Assembly: GCA_934486755.1 (NCBI GenBank)
Contig: CAKSQT010000071.1
Span: 1-8,333 of the forward strand
Direction: 5' to 3'
Length of the DNA stretch: 8,333 bases
Origin: an uncultured Eubacteriales bacterium
GTDB lineage: Bacteria > Bacillota > Clostridia > Oscillospirales > Acutalibacteraceae
Position 1 is the first letter of the stretch, and every line of letters starts with the position of its first letter. The notes beneath the pieces are model-generated. The model made no database searches. It was not told where the DNA came from and saw only the letters and a program-made list of their open reading frames with translations. The translations under genes and the position numbers were made by a program. Positions 1-6,304 of the stretch are shown in pieces.

Positions 1-549
1 AATATGTGCTTTTCCCGAAGCGAATTGTTTGAAAACCGCATACCAGCGGACAAAAGCGGATTTATCCGCTCGCTGTTCAAGGAAATAGTAACCGAGCTTG
101 CCGAGAAAAGGCCTGAATACGCGCTTGCTGTAAAATCGCTCCTGAACACATTTTTAATACACCTGATAAGGGACTTTGATTACTCGGAAAAAAGCGTTCC
201 GTTAAGCCGTGACAGTCTTCATTCGATACGCCGCGTCACCAATTATATTGACGCAAATCTCTGCGAAAGGCTGACGCTTGAAATGCTTGCCGAACACGCA
301 GGAATGAGTCCCAACTATCTGTCCTCGTTCTTCCATAAAATAAGTGGAATCACGCTGTGGGACTACATAAATTCAAAGCGCATAGATATGGCGATACACA
401 AGCTCTCTGACGAAGACCTGAACGAAAACATACTCGACATAGCCTACTCCTGCGGATTTAACAACACCGCGAATTTCAACAAGGCTTTTAAAAAGGCAAC
501 GGGTATGACGCCGACTCAATACCGCGATTCGAGCGATATACAGATTTAG
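1..549 (+). CDS. AraC-family transcriptional regulator, C-terminal part (5' end outside window)
   Basis: A DNA-binding transcriptional activator or repressor of the AraC/XylS type. Numbering from the first ATG (position 4), two helix-turn-helix units are visible. The first is at about residues 92-112 (LEMLAEHAGMSPNYLSSFF). The second is at about 143-165 (ILDIAYSCGFNNTANFNKAF), ending in the typical tail KKATGMTPTQYR. Residues 1-75 look like the end of a sensing domain plus linker. Family members are usually about 250-300 residues, so roughly 100 residues should lie upstream. The frame is open to base 1 and no ribosome binding site is visible, so the ATG at 4 is probably internal. The ligand and targets cannot be told. 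It converges on the glycosyltransferase and is separated from it by a terminator, so regulation of that gene is not implied. Confidence 0.9.
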   Translation, partial: NMCFSRSELFENRIPADKSGFIRSLFKEIVTELAEKRPEYALAVKSLLNTFLIHLIRDFDYSEKSVPLSRDSLHSIRRVTNYIDANLCERLTLEMLAEHAGMSPNYLSSFFHKISGITLWDYINSKRIDMAIHKLSDEDLNENILDIAYSCGFNNTANFNKAFKKATGMTPTQYRDSSDIQI

Positions 550-577
550 ATATTAGGCAAATGTGCGCTTTGCGCAA

Positions 578-620
578 AAAAACAGGCTTCCCTCTTTTCA
601 ACAGAGGGGAGCCTGTTTTT
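578..620. terminator. Bidirectional Rho-independent terminator between convergent genes
   Basis: A 13-bp stem (583-595 with 603-615, one G-U pair at 589/609) closes a 7-base loop. It is flanked by A5 on the left (578-582) and T5 on the right (616-620). It therefore reads as stem plus U-tract on both strands. It can end the AraC-type gene from the left and the glycosyltransferase gene from the right. The stop codons are at 549 and 661. Confidence 0.92.
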
Positions 621-660
621 ATATACCGATAATTCTGATTTTTTATCAGCCGACTGCCAT

Positions 661-1767
661 CTAAGCCATCTCGCAATAGGCTGAAAAAAGTTCGTAGTTA
701 TTGTTCCTAATGCTGTATTCCAAATCAAAGTATTTCTCTGTTTTGTAACCGCAAAAATTATTCCCTACAAAATCCGCAAAAACGGTAAATACCGCCTTTT
801 TTACTTCGGTCGGCTGGTACGCCGTTCTTTGATATGTAAGCCTTGCCATTCGCAAAATATACTCATAGTAATCCTGAGTTGTGCTTAGACCCAATATGTT
901 ACGGTCTTCAAATAATCTTATTGTGACCCAAAGCGAATCCACCGATTTAGGTTTTTTAACGCCTGTGCTTGTAATGCCGCGCGGGTTGTTTCTGCGGCAG
1001 TATACGACATCGCTTATCCCGAAAATCGTTTTAGCTGTCGGATAGATTATCTGCCGCATGAGCGAGTCCTCATACCAATAGTTTTCGGGGAATAACACGT
1101 TATTAAATAAACTGCTTTTAAATACCTTTGCCACAGGTCCGCCGTATAAACCGTCAACCCCTAATCTTCCCTGTTTTTTATATGCGGTTTTATATTTTCT
1201 TCCGTCCTCTGTGCAGGTGATAACGCTTCCCTCAACTATATCGGCGTCATTATTATACGCCGTTTGCATAAGCGCCTGAACGGCGCCGTCCGCCAAATAA
1301 TCGTCCGAATCGACAAACATAATGTATCTTCCGTCCGCTTTTTCAATCCCTGTGTTCCTTGCGCCCGAAAAGCCGCGGTTTTCCTGATGTATAGCGGTTA
1401 AGCGGCTGTCCGCAAGGCTGTCAATCAACCCGCCCGTTGCGTCGGTCGAACCGTCGTCAATACATATTATATGAAAATTATAATCTGCCTTTTGGCTTAA
1501 AACCGATTTCAAGCATTTTTCGATGTGCTTTTCCTCGTTATAAGCAGGGATAATTATTTCAAGGTCGTATTTGAAACTGCTCTTATGTTCCCTTTCGGAA
1601 ATGCAGCTTTTATTGGGGTCGGGTGAATGAGAATTAAGTATTTCATAAGCCTCGTCAACCGCCATACCGCACGGTTTTGCATTTATCAGCTTTTTTCTTT
1701 TAATCTTGTATAACGCCCTGATAATCCCTAATTTTACTGCCGCTTTTTTTAATATCCTTTTATACAA
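661..1767 (-). CDS. Glycosyltransferase family 2 (GT-A fold)
   Basis: Transfers a sugar from a nucleotide-sugar donor, probably to a cell-surface polysaccharide or glycolipid. The exact substrate is unknown. From the TTG start at 1767 it has 368 residues. The GT-A domain begins near residue 69 (LEIIIPAYNEEKHIEKCLKS), continues through IDDGSTDATGG (103-113) and NRGFSGARNTG (130-140), and reaches the metal-binding D-x-D motif in FVDSDDY (151-157). WYEDS (231-235) probably supplies the catalytic acidic residues. The first 35 residues are strongly basic and may be an amphipathic membrane-contacting helix. No transmembrane span is obvious. An alternative TTG at 1797 would add 10 residues, but that codon lies inside an operator and only about 8 bases from the predicted transcript start. 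The 1767 start has a good GGGGTGAT ribosome site. The gene is divergent from an XRE regulator that probably controls it. Confidence 0.88.
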   Translation of the reverse strand: MYKRILKKAAVKLGIIRALYKIKRKKLINAKPCGMAVDEAYEILNSHSPDPNKSCISEREHKSSFKYDLEIIIPAYNEEKHIEKCLKSVLSQKADYNFHIICIDDGSTDATGGLIDSLADSRLTAIHQENRGFSGARNTGIEKADGRYIMFVDSDDYLADGAVQALMQTAYNNDADIVEGSVITCTEDGRKYKTAYKKQGRLGVDGLYGGPVAKVFKSSLFNNVLFPENYWYEDSLMRQIIYPTAKTIFGISDVVYCRRNNPRGITSTGVKKPKSVDSLWVTIRLFEDRNILGLSTTQDYYEYILRMARLTYQRTAYQPTEVKKAVFTVFADFVGNNFCGYKTEKYFDLEYSIRNNNYELFSAYCEMA

Positions 1768-1770
1768 AAA

Positions 1771-1780
1771 ATCACCCCGA
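1771..1780 (-). promoter_or_regulatory. Ribosome binding site fixing the glycosyltransferase start
   Basis: On the minus strand the sequence TCGGGGTGAT matches the AGGAGGTGAT consensus closely. It places its G-rich core about 7 bases before the TTG at 1767. No comparable site precedes the alternative TTG at 1797. Confidence 0.7.
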
Positions 1781-1786
1781 TCTATG

Positions 1787-1835
1787 TTATGTAACAAATT
1801 GTTACATAATTATTGTAACAATACGTTACAATAAT
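1787..1835. promoter_or_regulatory. Tandem palindromic operators between the divergent genes
   Basis: Two adjacent inverted repeats share the core GTAAC-N5-GTTAC. Site 1 (1787-1809) has perfect 11-bp arms around a single central base at 1798. Site 2 (1809-1835) has 11-bp arms (1809-1819 and 1825-1835) around a 5-base spacer. Their centres, 1798 and 1822, are 24 bp apart, a little over two helical turns, which would suit cooperative binding of dimers on one face of the DNA. Site 2 covers the -10 of the leftward promoter and site 1 covers the transcript start. The likely binder is the adjacent XRE protein, repressing both genes. The binder is inferred; the repeats are seen directly. Confidence 0.85.
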
Positions 1836-1840
1836 GTCAA
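1812..1840 (-). promoter_or_regulatory. Sigma-A-like promoter of the glycosyltransferase gene
   Basis: Read on the minus strand there is a perfect -35 TTGACA (1840-1835), a 17-base spacer and a -10 TACAAT (1817-1812), one base from consensus. The transcript should start near 1805. The -10 sits inside the left arm of operator 2. Confidence 0.8.
1827..1832 (+). promoter_or_regulatory. Possible -10 element of the XRE regulator gene
   Basis: TACAAT on the plus strand, in the right arm of operator 2, lies 31 bases before the ATG at 1863. It mirrors the -10 of the leftward promoter because of the palindrome. No good -35 lies at 16-18 bases, so the promoter would be weak or need help. Binding at operator 2 would block it, giving autoregulation. 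Confidence 0.4.
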
Positions 1841-1850
1841 GACAAATAAT

Positions 1851-1857
1851 CGGGTGG
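1851..1857 (+). promoter_or_regulatory. Ribosome binding site deciding the XRE regulator start
   Basis: CGGGTGG ends 5 bases before the ATG at 1863. The alternative GTG start at 1854 lies inside this motif and has no ribosome site of its own, so the ATG is preferred. Confidence 0.55.
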
Positions 1858-1862
1858 ATTGT

Positions 1863-2069
1863 ATGCTGATAGGTTTGAAAATGCTTAGAAAGCAACGAAA
1901 ACTTAATCAATTAAAGGTAGCTATGGACCTTAACATAAGCCGTGAGTCGCTGTCGTATTATGAAAACGGAAAGCGCAATCCCGATATTCAAATGTTGAAA
2001 GCGCTGTCCGAATATTTTAATGTGTCGATTGATTTTCTCATAAACGGCAAGGAATTTGAAAAGAAATAA
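1863..2069 (+). CDS. Small XRE-family helix-turn-helix regulator
   Basis: A 68-residue protein that is almost only a Cro/C1-type DNA-binding domain. Helix 1 is about residues 4-11 (GLKMLRKQ). Helix 2 follows NQLKVAMDLNIS (15-26), and the recognition helix is about 26-34 in SRESLSYYENGKR. A conserved end follows, with YFNVSIDFLINGK (51-63). There is no room for a ligand-binding or protease domain, so it would act as a simple dimeric binder. It starts just outside a pair of palindromes that overlap its own promoter region and that of the divergent glycosyltransferase, so it probably regulates both. A hand count over 1861-2060 gives about 37% G+C, lower than the rnf genes. A GTG at 1854 would add three residues. 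Confident on family; the regulated targets are inferred. Confidence 0.9.
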   Translation: MLIGLKMLRKQRKLNQLKVAMDLNISRESLSYYENGKRNPDIQMLKALSEYFNVSIDFLINGKEFEKK

Positions 2070-2117
2070 ACCGAGGTATCTAAACCGACAGAATAGGTTT
2101 AAGCCTCGGTGTTTTTT
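2070..2117 (+). terminator. Rho-independent terminator after the XRE gene
   Basis: A two-part stem begins right after the stop codon. The outer arms are ACCGAGG (2070-2076) and CCTCGGT (2104-2110). The inner arms are TAAACC (2081-2086) and GGTTTA (2096-2101). Six T residues follow (2112-2117). It isolates the regulator from the rnf operon downstream. Confidence 0.88.
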
Positions 2118-2128
2118 ATGCTAAATAC

Positions 2129-2157
2129 TTGTAAAATCAGCGTTTTTATAGTATTAT
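2129..2157 (+). promoter_or_regulatory. Promoter of the rnf operon
   Basis: A -35-like TTGTAA (2129-2134), a 17-base spacer and a -10-like TATTAT (2152-2157), in an A/T-rich stretch just after the upstream terminator. Predicted transcript start is near 2164, leaving a leader of about 25 bases. That is too short for a riboswitch or attenuator. Confidence 0.7.
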
Positions 2158-2174
2158 TATATCAGTATTAATCT

Positions 2175-2181
2175 GAGGAGG
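2175..2181 (+). promoter_or_regulatory. Strong ribosome binding site for the TTG start of rnfC
   Basis: GAGGAGG lies 7 bases before TTG at 2189. No in-frame ATG is near, and the protein's N-terminus from this TTG (MGKKEKILKP) leads directly into the conserved RnfC region. The near-perfect site compensates for the weak start codon. Confidence 0.85.
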
Positions 2182-2188
2182 AAAAGCC

Positions 2189-3526
2189 TTGGGAAAGAAA
2201 GAAAAAATTTTAAAGCCTGTTAAATCGGCGGCTGGCGGCGTGTTTTTGCCGCATTTAAAATCCACCGCCGATAACGAATCGGTTATAATGCCTCCCCCCG
2301 CGGTTGTGAAAATACCCCTGAGCCAGCATATCGGCACGCCTGCCGTTCCTGTTGTCAAGGCGGGCGACAAGGTTTTTGTCGGCACGCTTATAGGCGAGGC
2401 TCCTGGTTTTGTCAGCGCTTCGGTTCATTCAAGCGTTTCGGGAAAGGTTAAGGAAATTACCGACGTTGTTATGAACGGCGAACCCGTTAAATGCGTTGTG
2501 ATAGAGTCGGACGGCGAAATGGAAAAAGATCCGTCGCTTAAACCATTTGAGGTCAACAGCAAGGACGATGTAGCCGCCGCGGCGAACTACTGCGGTCTTG
2601 TCGGTCTCGGCGGAGCGGGCTTTCCGTCGCGGGTTAAGCTGACTATTGACGAAAAAACGAAAATCAACACACTTATAATAAACGGTGCGGAGTGTGAGCC
2701 GTACATCACAAGCGACTACCGCGAGTGCATTGAAAACTATGACGATATTTTTGACGGAATATACCTGTTAAAAGAAAAGCTCGGTATTAAGCGCGTGTTC
2801 ATTTGCGTTGAGAGCAACAAAAAGCGCGCCGTTGAAAAATTCTACGCCATAGCCGCCGACCAAAAGGATAAGACAAACGGCGTTCGGCTTATGGTTCTGC
2901 CCACAAAGTATCCTCAGGGCGCCGAAAAGGTGATAATCTACTCCGCAACGGGCCGCAAAATTCCCGCGGGGAAGCTGCCGAGTGACGCTGGCTGTATAGT
3001 TATGAACATAACGAGCGTTGGAACGCTTTCACGCTTTGTAAAGACGGGTATGCCGCTTGTTTCAAAGCGCGTTACGGTTGACGGAACGGCTGTGAACGAG
3101 CCTAAGAACGTAATTGTTCCGATAGGAACGTCGGTAAAGGAATTGCTTGATTTTGCAGGCGGAATATCGGAGGATACCGACAAAATTCTCATGGGCGGAC
3201 CTATGATGGGTTCTGCCGTATGCGACGAAAACGCCGTTGTTGAAAAACGCACTAACGGAATAACCGTTCTTAAAAAGGAAAAGGCTGTTGCCGCTTCCGC
3301 GTGCATAAAATGCGGTCGGTGCGCCCGTGCCTGCCCTATGAAGCTCTACCCCGCTTCGGTTGACGCGGCGCTTAACCACAATCTTACCGACGCGCTCAAA
3401 AAGCTGAACGTAAACTACTGTATGGAATGCGGTTGCTGTGCTTTTGTGTGTCCCGCAAAACGTCCGCTTACTCAGACTATGAGACTTGCAAAGGCAAAGA
3501 TCAGGAGGGAACAGAAAAATGGATAA
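2189..3526 (+). CDS. rnfC: Rnf complex subunit RnfC (NADH-binding, 2x[4Fe-4S])
   Basis: Peripheral subunit of the ferredoxin:NAD+ oxidoreductase, on the cytoplasmic side, where electrons are passed to NAD+ (or taken from NADH in reverse). It has 445 residues, the usual size for the Bacillota form. The N-terminal barrel-sandwich-like part includes PLSQHIGTPAVPVVKAGD (43-60). The Rossmann-like NAD(H)/FMN region has the glycine-rich GLVGLGGAGFPS (136-147) and NGAECEPYITSDYR (165-178), plus YPQGAEK (241-247), all hallmarks shared with the NuoF family. Near the C-terminus two ferredoxin motifs, CIKCGRCARACP (372-383) and CMECGCCAFVCP (411-422), supply eight cysteines for two [4Fe-4S] clusters. It lacks the long alanine-rich tail of many proteobacterial RnfC proteins. 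First gene of the operon; its last 8 bases overlap rnfD. Confidence 0.97.
   Translation: MGKKEKILKPVKSAAGGVFLPHLKSTADNESVIMPPPAVVKIPLSQHIGTPAVPVVKAGDKVFVGTLIGEAPGFVSASVHSSVSGKVKEITDVVMNGEPVKCVVIESDGEMEKDPSLKPFEVNSKDDVAAAANYCGLVGLGGAGFPSRVKLTIDEKTKINTLIINGAECEPYITSDYRECIENYDDIFDGIYLLKEKLGIKRVFICVESNKKRAVEKFYAIAADQKDKTNGVRLMVLPTKYPQGAEKVIIYSATGRKIPAGKLPSDAGCIVMNITSVGTLSRFVKTGMPLVSKRVTVDGTAVNEPKNVIVPIGTSVKELLDFAGGISEDTDKILMGGPMMGSAVCDENAVVEKRTNGITVLKKEKAVAASACIKCGRCARACPMKLYPASVDAALNHNLTDALKKLNVNYCMECGCCAFVCPAKRPLTQTMRLAKAKIRREQKNG
3503..3508 (+). promoter_or_regulatory. Ribosome binding site deciding the rnfD start
   Basis: AGGAGG lies 10 bases before ATG at 3519. An upstream in-frame ATG at 3486 would add 11 polar, basic residues by reading through this site. 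It has no ribosome site of its own, so 3519 is preferred. Confidence 0.85.
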
Positions 3527-4454
3527 CTCTTTATCGGTTACATCTTCGCCGCACCTGCGGCACACCGAGACCACACGCGGTATTATGGGCGACGTTATTA
3601 TTTCTCTTTTGCCTGCCGCCGTGTTCGGCTGCATACTTTTCGGGCTTAAAGCCGTTTTGGTTCTCGCCGTTTGCGTTGCCACGGCGGTTCTTGCCGAATT
3701 TCTTTGGTGCCTTGTGCTTAAAAAGCCTAATACGATAGGCGATCTGTCAGCGGTTGTAACGGGTCTTTTGCTCGGAATGAATTTAAGCTCCGAGGTGCCG
3801 CTTTGGGTTGCCGCTATCGGCAGTTTTGCGGCGATAATCGTGGTTAAACAGTTCTTCGGCGGTATCGGCTGCAACTTTGCCAACCCCGCGATAGCCGCGC
3901 GTATCATACTTTTGGTTTCTTTCCCGGGAATGATGACAAAATTCACCGAGCCTATTGCGGATACGGTTTCTTCCGCAACGCCGCTTGCCGCAGAAGAGGG
4001 AGTTTATAGCCTGCGCCAGCTTTTCTTCGGTATGCACAGCGGCTGTATAGGCGAAACCTCGGCGTTTTTACTGCTAGTGGGCGGTGTTTACCTCGTTATA
4101 AGACGGGTCATCAGTCCGACAACACCGCTTTGCTTTATAGGCACGGTTGCGCTCCTTGCGCTTATATCGGGACAGAACCCGTTATACGCAATATTAAGCG
4201 GCGGCGTTATACTCGGAGCGATATTTATGGCAACCGATTATACGACCACCCCTATATCCGAATGGGGAAAATTGATTTTCGGCGTTGGCTGCGGTCTTAT
4301 TACATTCATAATAAGAAGGTTTGGTTCATTGCCGGAGGGCGTTTCCTATTCGATACTTATAATGAATATTCTTACACCGCATATCAACCGTTTCACACTC
4401 TCCTCCCCGTTCGGGTACATACGCTCCAAAAAAGGAGGAAAGAAAAATGGCTGA
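3519..4454 (+). CDS. rnfD: Rnf complex membrane subunit RnfD (covalent FMN)
   Basis: Integral membrane subunit of Rnf, homologous to NqrB, carrying a covalently bound FMN on the electron path and probably contributing to the ion channel. It has 311 residues with about nine to ten hydrophobic segments, for example near 23-42, 44-66, 94-112, 182-198, 203-218 and 222-238. It starts with the family's SSPHLRHTETTRGIMGDV (9-26). FGGIGCNFANPAIAAR (113-128) is a conserved family region. The flavinylation motif is SSATP (151-155), where Thr154 should bind FMN through a phosphoester made by ApbE. Many relatives have SGAT; the Ser in place of Gly is a mild variant. The gene overlaps rnfC and rnfG by 8 bases each, implying translational coupling. 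Confidence 0.96.
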   Translation: MDNSLSVTSSPHLRHTETTRGIMGDVIISLLPAAVFGCILFGLKAVLVLAVCVATAVLAEFLWCLVLKKPNTIGDLSAVVTGLLLGMNLSSEVPLWVAAIGSFAAIIVVKQFFGGIGCNFANPAIAARIILLVSFPGMMTKFTEPIADTVSSATPLAAEEGVYSLRQLFFGMHSGCIGETSAFLLLVGGVYLVIRRVISPTTPLCFIGTVALLALISGQNPLYAILSGGVILGAIFMATDYTTTPISEWGKLIFGVGCGLITFIIRRFGSLPEGVSYSILIMNILTPHINRFTLSSPFGYIRSKKGGKKNG

Positions 4455-5028
4455 TAAAAAGGAATTTTATAACAGCATTATAAAGCCTACCGTGGTTTTG
4501 CTTGCGATATGTATTATAATTCCGCTCGCCCTTGCCCTTACCAATATGATTACAGAGGACAAGATTGCAAAGCTCTCAAAAGAGAACGAAATGAAGGCTA
4601 TGTCGGGGCTTATAAAAGCCGACAGCTTTAATGAAAAGACAGCAGACATTTCCGATACTTCGGTCGATTACTATGAAGCCGAAAAGGGCGGCGAAATTGC
4701 TGGGTATATTTTTGTTACGAACGAAAACGGCTACGGCGGAACGGTATCGGTTATGACCGCCGTTAATACCGACGGAACGGTAGAGGCAATTCAGATACTT
4801 GACGTTTCAAACGAAACGCCAGGGCTCGGTCAAAATGCCGCAAAGGAGAGCTTTTACGGTCAGTTTTCGGGAAAACAAAGCGGTATTGAGCTTAAAAAAG
4901 GCGAAGTGACACAGGATAATCAGGTATCCGCCGTGACGGGTGCCACAATAACGTCTACCGCCGTTACAAAATGCGTGAACCGCGCGCTTGAATACTACGG
5001 CGAAATCGGCGGCGAGGGGGAAGAATAA
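4447..5028 (+). CDS. rnfG: Rnf complex subunit RnfG (covalent FMN)
   Basis: Subunit with one membrane anchor and an FMN-binding domain on the outer face, homologous to NqrC. It has 193 residues. A hydrophobic anchor is at about 12-32, followed by the soluble domain. ETPGLGQNA (123-131) and the flavinylation motif TGATITS (164-170) are clear. Thr167 is the expected FMN attachment site, modified outside the membrane by the flavin transferase ApbE. No apbE gene lies in this window, so it must be elsewhere in the genome. AGGAGG at 4433-4438 precedes the ATG by 8 bases. The stop overlaps the rnfE start in TAATG. Confidence 0.96.
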   Translation: MADKKEFYNSIIKPTVVLLAICIIIPLALALTNMITEDKIAKLSKENEMKAMSGLIKADSFNEKTADISDTSVDYYEAEKGGEIAGYIFVTNENGYGGTVSVMTAVNTDGTVEAIQILDVSNETPGLGQNAAKESFYGQFSGKQSGIELKKGEVTQDNQVSAVTGATITSTAVTKCVNRALEYYGEIGGEGEE

Positions 5029-5726
5029 TGAAAAGAAAATATCTTAATTATTTTACCAACGGTCTTGTTAAAGAGAACCCGACCCTGCGTTTGGTTCTCG
5101 GCACCTGCCCTACCCTTGCGGTAACAACCGCTGCAATAAACGGCATAGGTATGGGCATTTCGGCAACTGTGGTTCTTATATGCTCAAACCTTGCAATTTC
5201 GCTGCTTCGCAACGTGATACCCGACAAGGTGCGTATCCCCGCTTTTATAACAATTATCGCAGGCTTTGTAACGGTCGTGCAGATGCTTGTTAAGGCGTTT
5301 CTGCCGTCTATCGACAGCGCGCTTGGAATTTATCTTCCGCTTATAGTGGTAAACTGCATAATTCTTGCGAGGGCGGAAATGTTCGCCTCGAAAAACAGCG
5401 TTTTGCCGAGCGTGCTTGACGGGCTCGGTATGGGACTCGGCTTTACCGCCGTGCTTACCGTTATGGGAACCATAAGGGAGCTTTTGGGTGCGGGAACGTT
5501 TTTCTCACTCCCCGTCACCTCAAAATTCATTGACCCTATGATAATCTTTTTACTGCCCCCAGGCGGATTTTTCGTCTTCGGTATGCTGGTTGCCGCCTCA
5601 AACGCCTTGGCTAAAAAGAGCGGTAAAAAGCCTGTTGAACATCTCGGCTGTGACAATTGCCCGTCAAAGGCAATGTGTTCCGAAGCCGCAGTAAAGGAAA
5701 CGGAGGTGGCAGAAGATGAACAGTAG
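5028..5726 (+). CDS. rnfE: Rnf complex membrane subunit RnfE
   Basis: Six-helix membrane subunit homologous to NqrD. It pairs with RnfA in inverted topology, and the pair holds a membrane-embedded Fe-S cluster that moves electrons across the bilayer. It has 232 residues. The cluster cysteines are Cys27 in LGTCPTL (25-31) and Cys110 in VVNCIIL (107-113), matching the equivalent pair in RnfA. IRELLGAGTFF (149-159) and PPGGFFVFG (177-185) are typical of RnfE. After the last helix comes a soluble tail of about 35 residues with three cysteines (208, 211, 217; CDNCPSKAMC) and an acidic end. A G-rich site at 5014-5020 precedes the ATG, which overlaps the rnfG stop by one base. The last 11 bases overlap rnfA. 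Confidence 0.96.
   Translation: MKRKYLNYFTNGLVKENPTLRLVLGTCPTLAVTTAAINGIGMGISATVVLICSNLAISLLRNVIPDKVRIPAFITIIAGFVTVVQMLVKAFLPSIDSALGIYLPLIVVNCIILARAEMFASKNSVLPSVLDGLGMGLGFTAVLTVMGTIRELLGAGTFFSLPVTSKFIDPMIIFLLPPGGFFVFGMLVAASNALAKKSGKKPVEHLGCDNCPSKAMCSEAAVKETEVAEDEQ
5318..5345 (+). repeat. 28-bp direct repeat, copy 1 (in rnfE)
   Basis: Identical at every base to 6024-6051 in rnfA, in the same reading frame, encoding ALGIYLPLI in both. The flanking codons differ, but the next shared codons again read AACTGC (Asn-Cys). It reflects the common ancestry of rnfE and rnfA, though the nucleotide identity is higher than the protein match requires. Confidence 0.85.
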
Positions 5727-6300
5727 TACAACGATAGCCTCCATTCTTCTCGCCGCAATACTCACCAATAATATGGTGCTTTCTAAATTCCTTGGAATTT
5801 GCCCGTTTTTGGGCGTTTCAAAGAAGACTGGCACCGCGTTTTCAATGAGCGTTGCCGTAACGCTGGTTATGGTCGTTTCCACCGCCGTGACCCACCCGAT
5901 ATACACATATATACTCTACCCGAAGTACACCTATCTTGAAACCATAGTTTTCATTTTGGTTATCGCCGCGATAGTTCAGCTTATAGAGATATTCCTTAAA
6001 AAGTATTCAAAGGGGATATACAACGCGCTTGGAATTTATCTTCCGCTTATAACTACAAACTGCGCGGTGCTTGGTATTACGCTCCTAAACATAACAAACG
6101 AGCTAAACTATGTTCAGTCGCTGTTTAACGCGCTCGGCGCGGGACTTGGCTTTATGCTTGCTATGGTGTTGTTTGCAGGCGTTAGAGAACGGCTTGAAAC
6201 CTCGGATATTCCCGAATTTTTAAAAGGTCTGCCGATAACGCTTGTTTCCGCGGCGCTTGTGTCGCTTTCTTTCCTCGGCTTTGCCGGAATAGGAGGTTAG
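5716..6300 (+). CDS. rnfA: Rnf complex membrane subunit RnfA
   Basis: Six-helix membrane subunit homologous to NqrE and the inverted partner of RnfE. It has 194 residues, the standard length. The N-terminus has NNMVLSKFLGICPFLGVS (18-35) with cluster ligand Cys29. The second half-motif GIYLPLITTNCAVLGI (106-121) holds Cys116. AGVRERLE (154-161) corresponds to the conserved loop also seen in RnfE. GGAGGTG at 5702-5708, inside the end of rnfE, gives good spacing to the ATG. The rnfE and rnfA reading frames overlap by 11 bases, so the two halves of the membrane pair are probably made in equal amounts. The AGGAGG for rnfB is embedded in its last codons. Confidence 0.97.
   Translation: MNSSTTIASILLAAILTNNMVLSKFLGICPFLGVSKKTGTAFSMSVAVTLVMVVSTAVTHPIYTYILYPKYTYLETIVFILVIAAIVQLIEIFLKKYSKGIYNALGIYLPLITTNCAVLGITLLNITNELNYVQSLFNALGAGLGFMLAMVLFAGVRERLETSDIPEFLKGLPITLVSAALVSLSFLGFAGIGG
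6024..6051 (+). repeat. 28-bp direct repeat, copy 2 (in rnfA)
   Basis: Exact copy of 5318-5345 in rnfE, 706 bases downstream and in the same frame. It covers the second conserved half-motif just before the cluster-ligand cysteine. Confidence 0.85.
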
Positions 6301-6304
6301 TATT

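Noticed and set aside
564..576. Small perfect hairpin TGCGC-TTT-GCGCA just before the bidirectional terminator
   Set aside because: Only 5 bp, followed by A rather than T on the plus strand. It may add to termination but cannot be supported as a separate element.
1854..1862. GTG start for the XRE regulator
   Set aside because: The GTG lies inside the likely ribosome binding site of the ATG at 1863 and has none of its own.
2130..2150. A/T-rich inverted repeat TAAAA-N7-TTTTA between the -35 and -10 of the rnf promoter, considered as a Rex or other redox-regulator site
   Set aside because: The arms are short and low in complexity, and it does not match the TTGTTAA-type Rex site. It is likely to occur by chance in such a promoter.
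2158..2188. Riboswitch or attenuator in the rnf leader
   Set aside because: The predicted leader is only about 25 bases and holds just the ribosome binding site.
3548..3561. GC-rich palindrome (GCCGCACCTGCGGC) 29 bases into rnfD
   Set aside because: It encodes the conserved RnfD residues around PHLRHTE and is fully explained by coding. There is no T-tract and no sign of attenuation.
3062..3946. Long minus-strand open frame of 294 codons opposite rnfC and rnfD
   Set aside because: It lies opposite two well-conserved genes, has low-complexity composition and matches no recognisable domain. It is a shadow frame.
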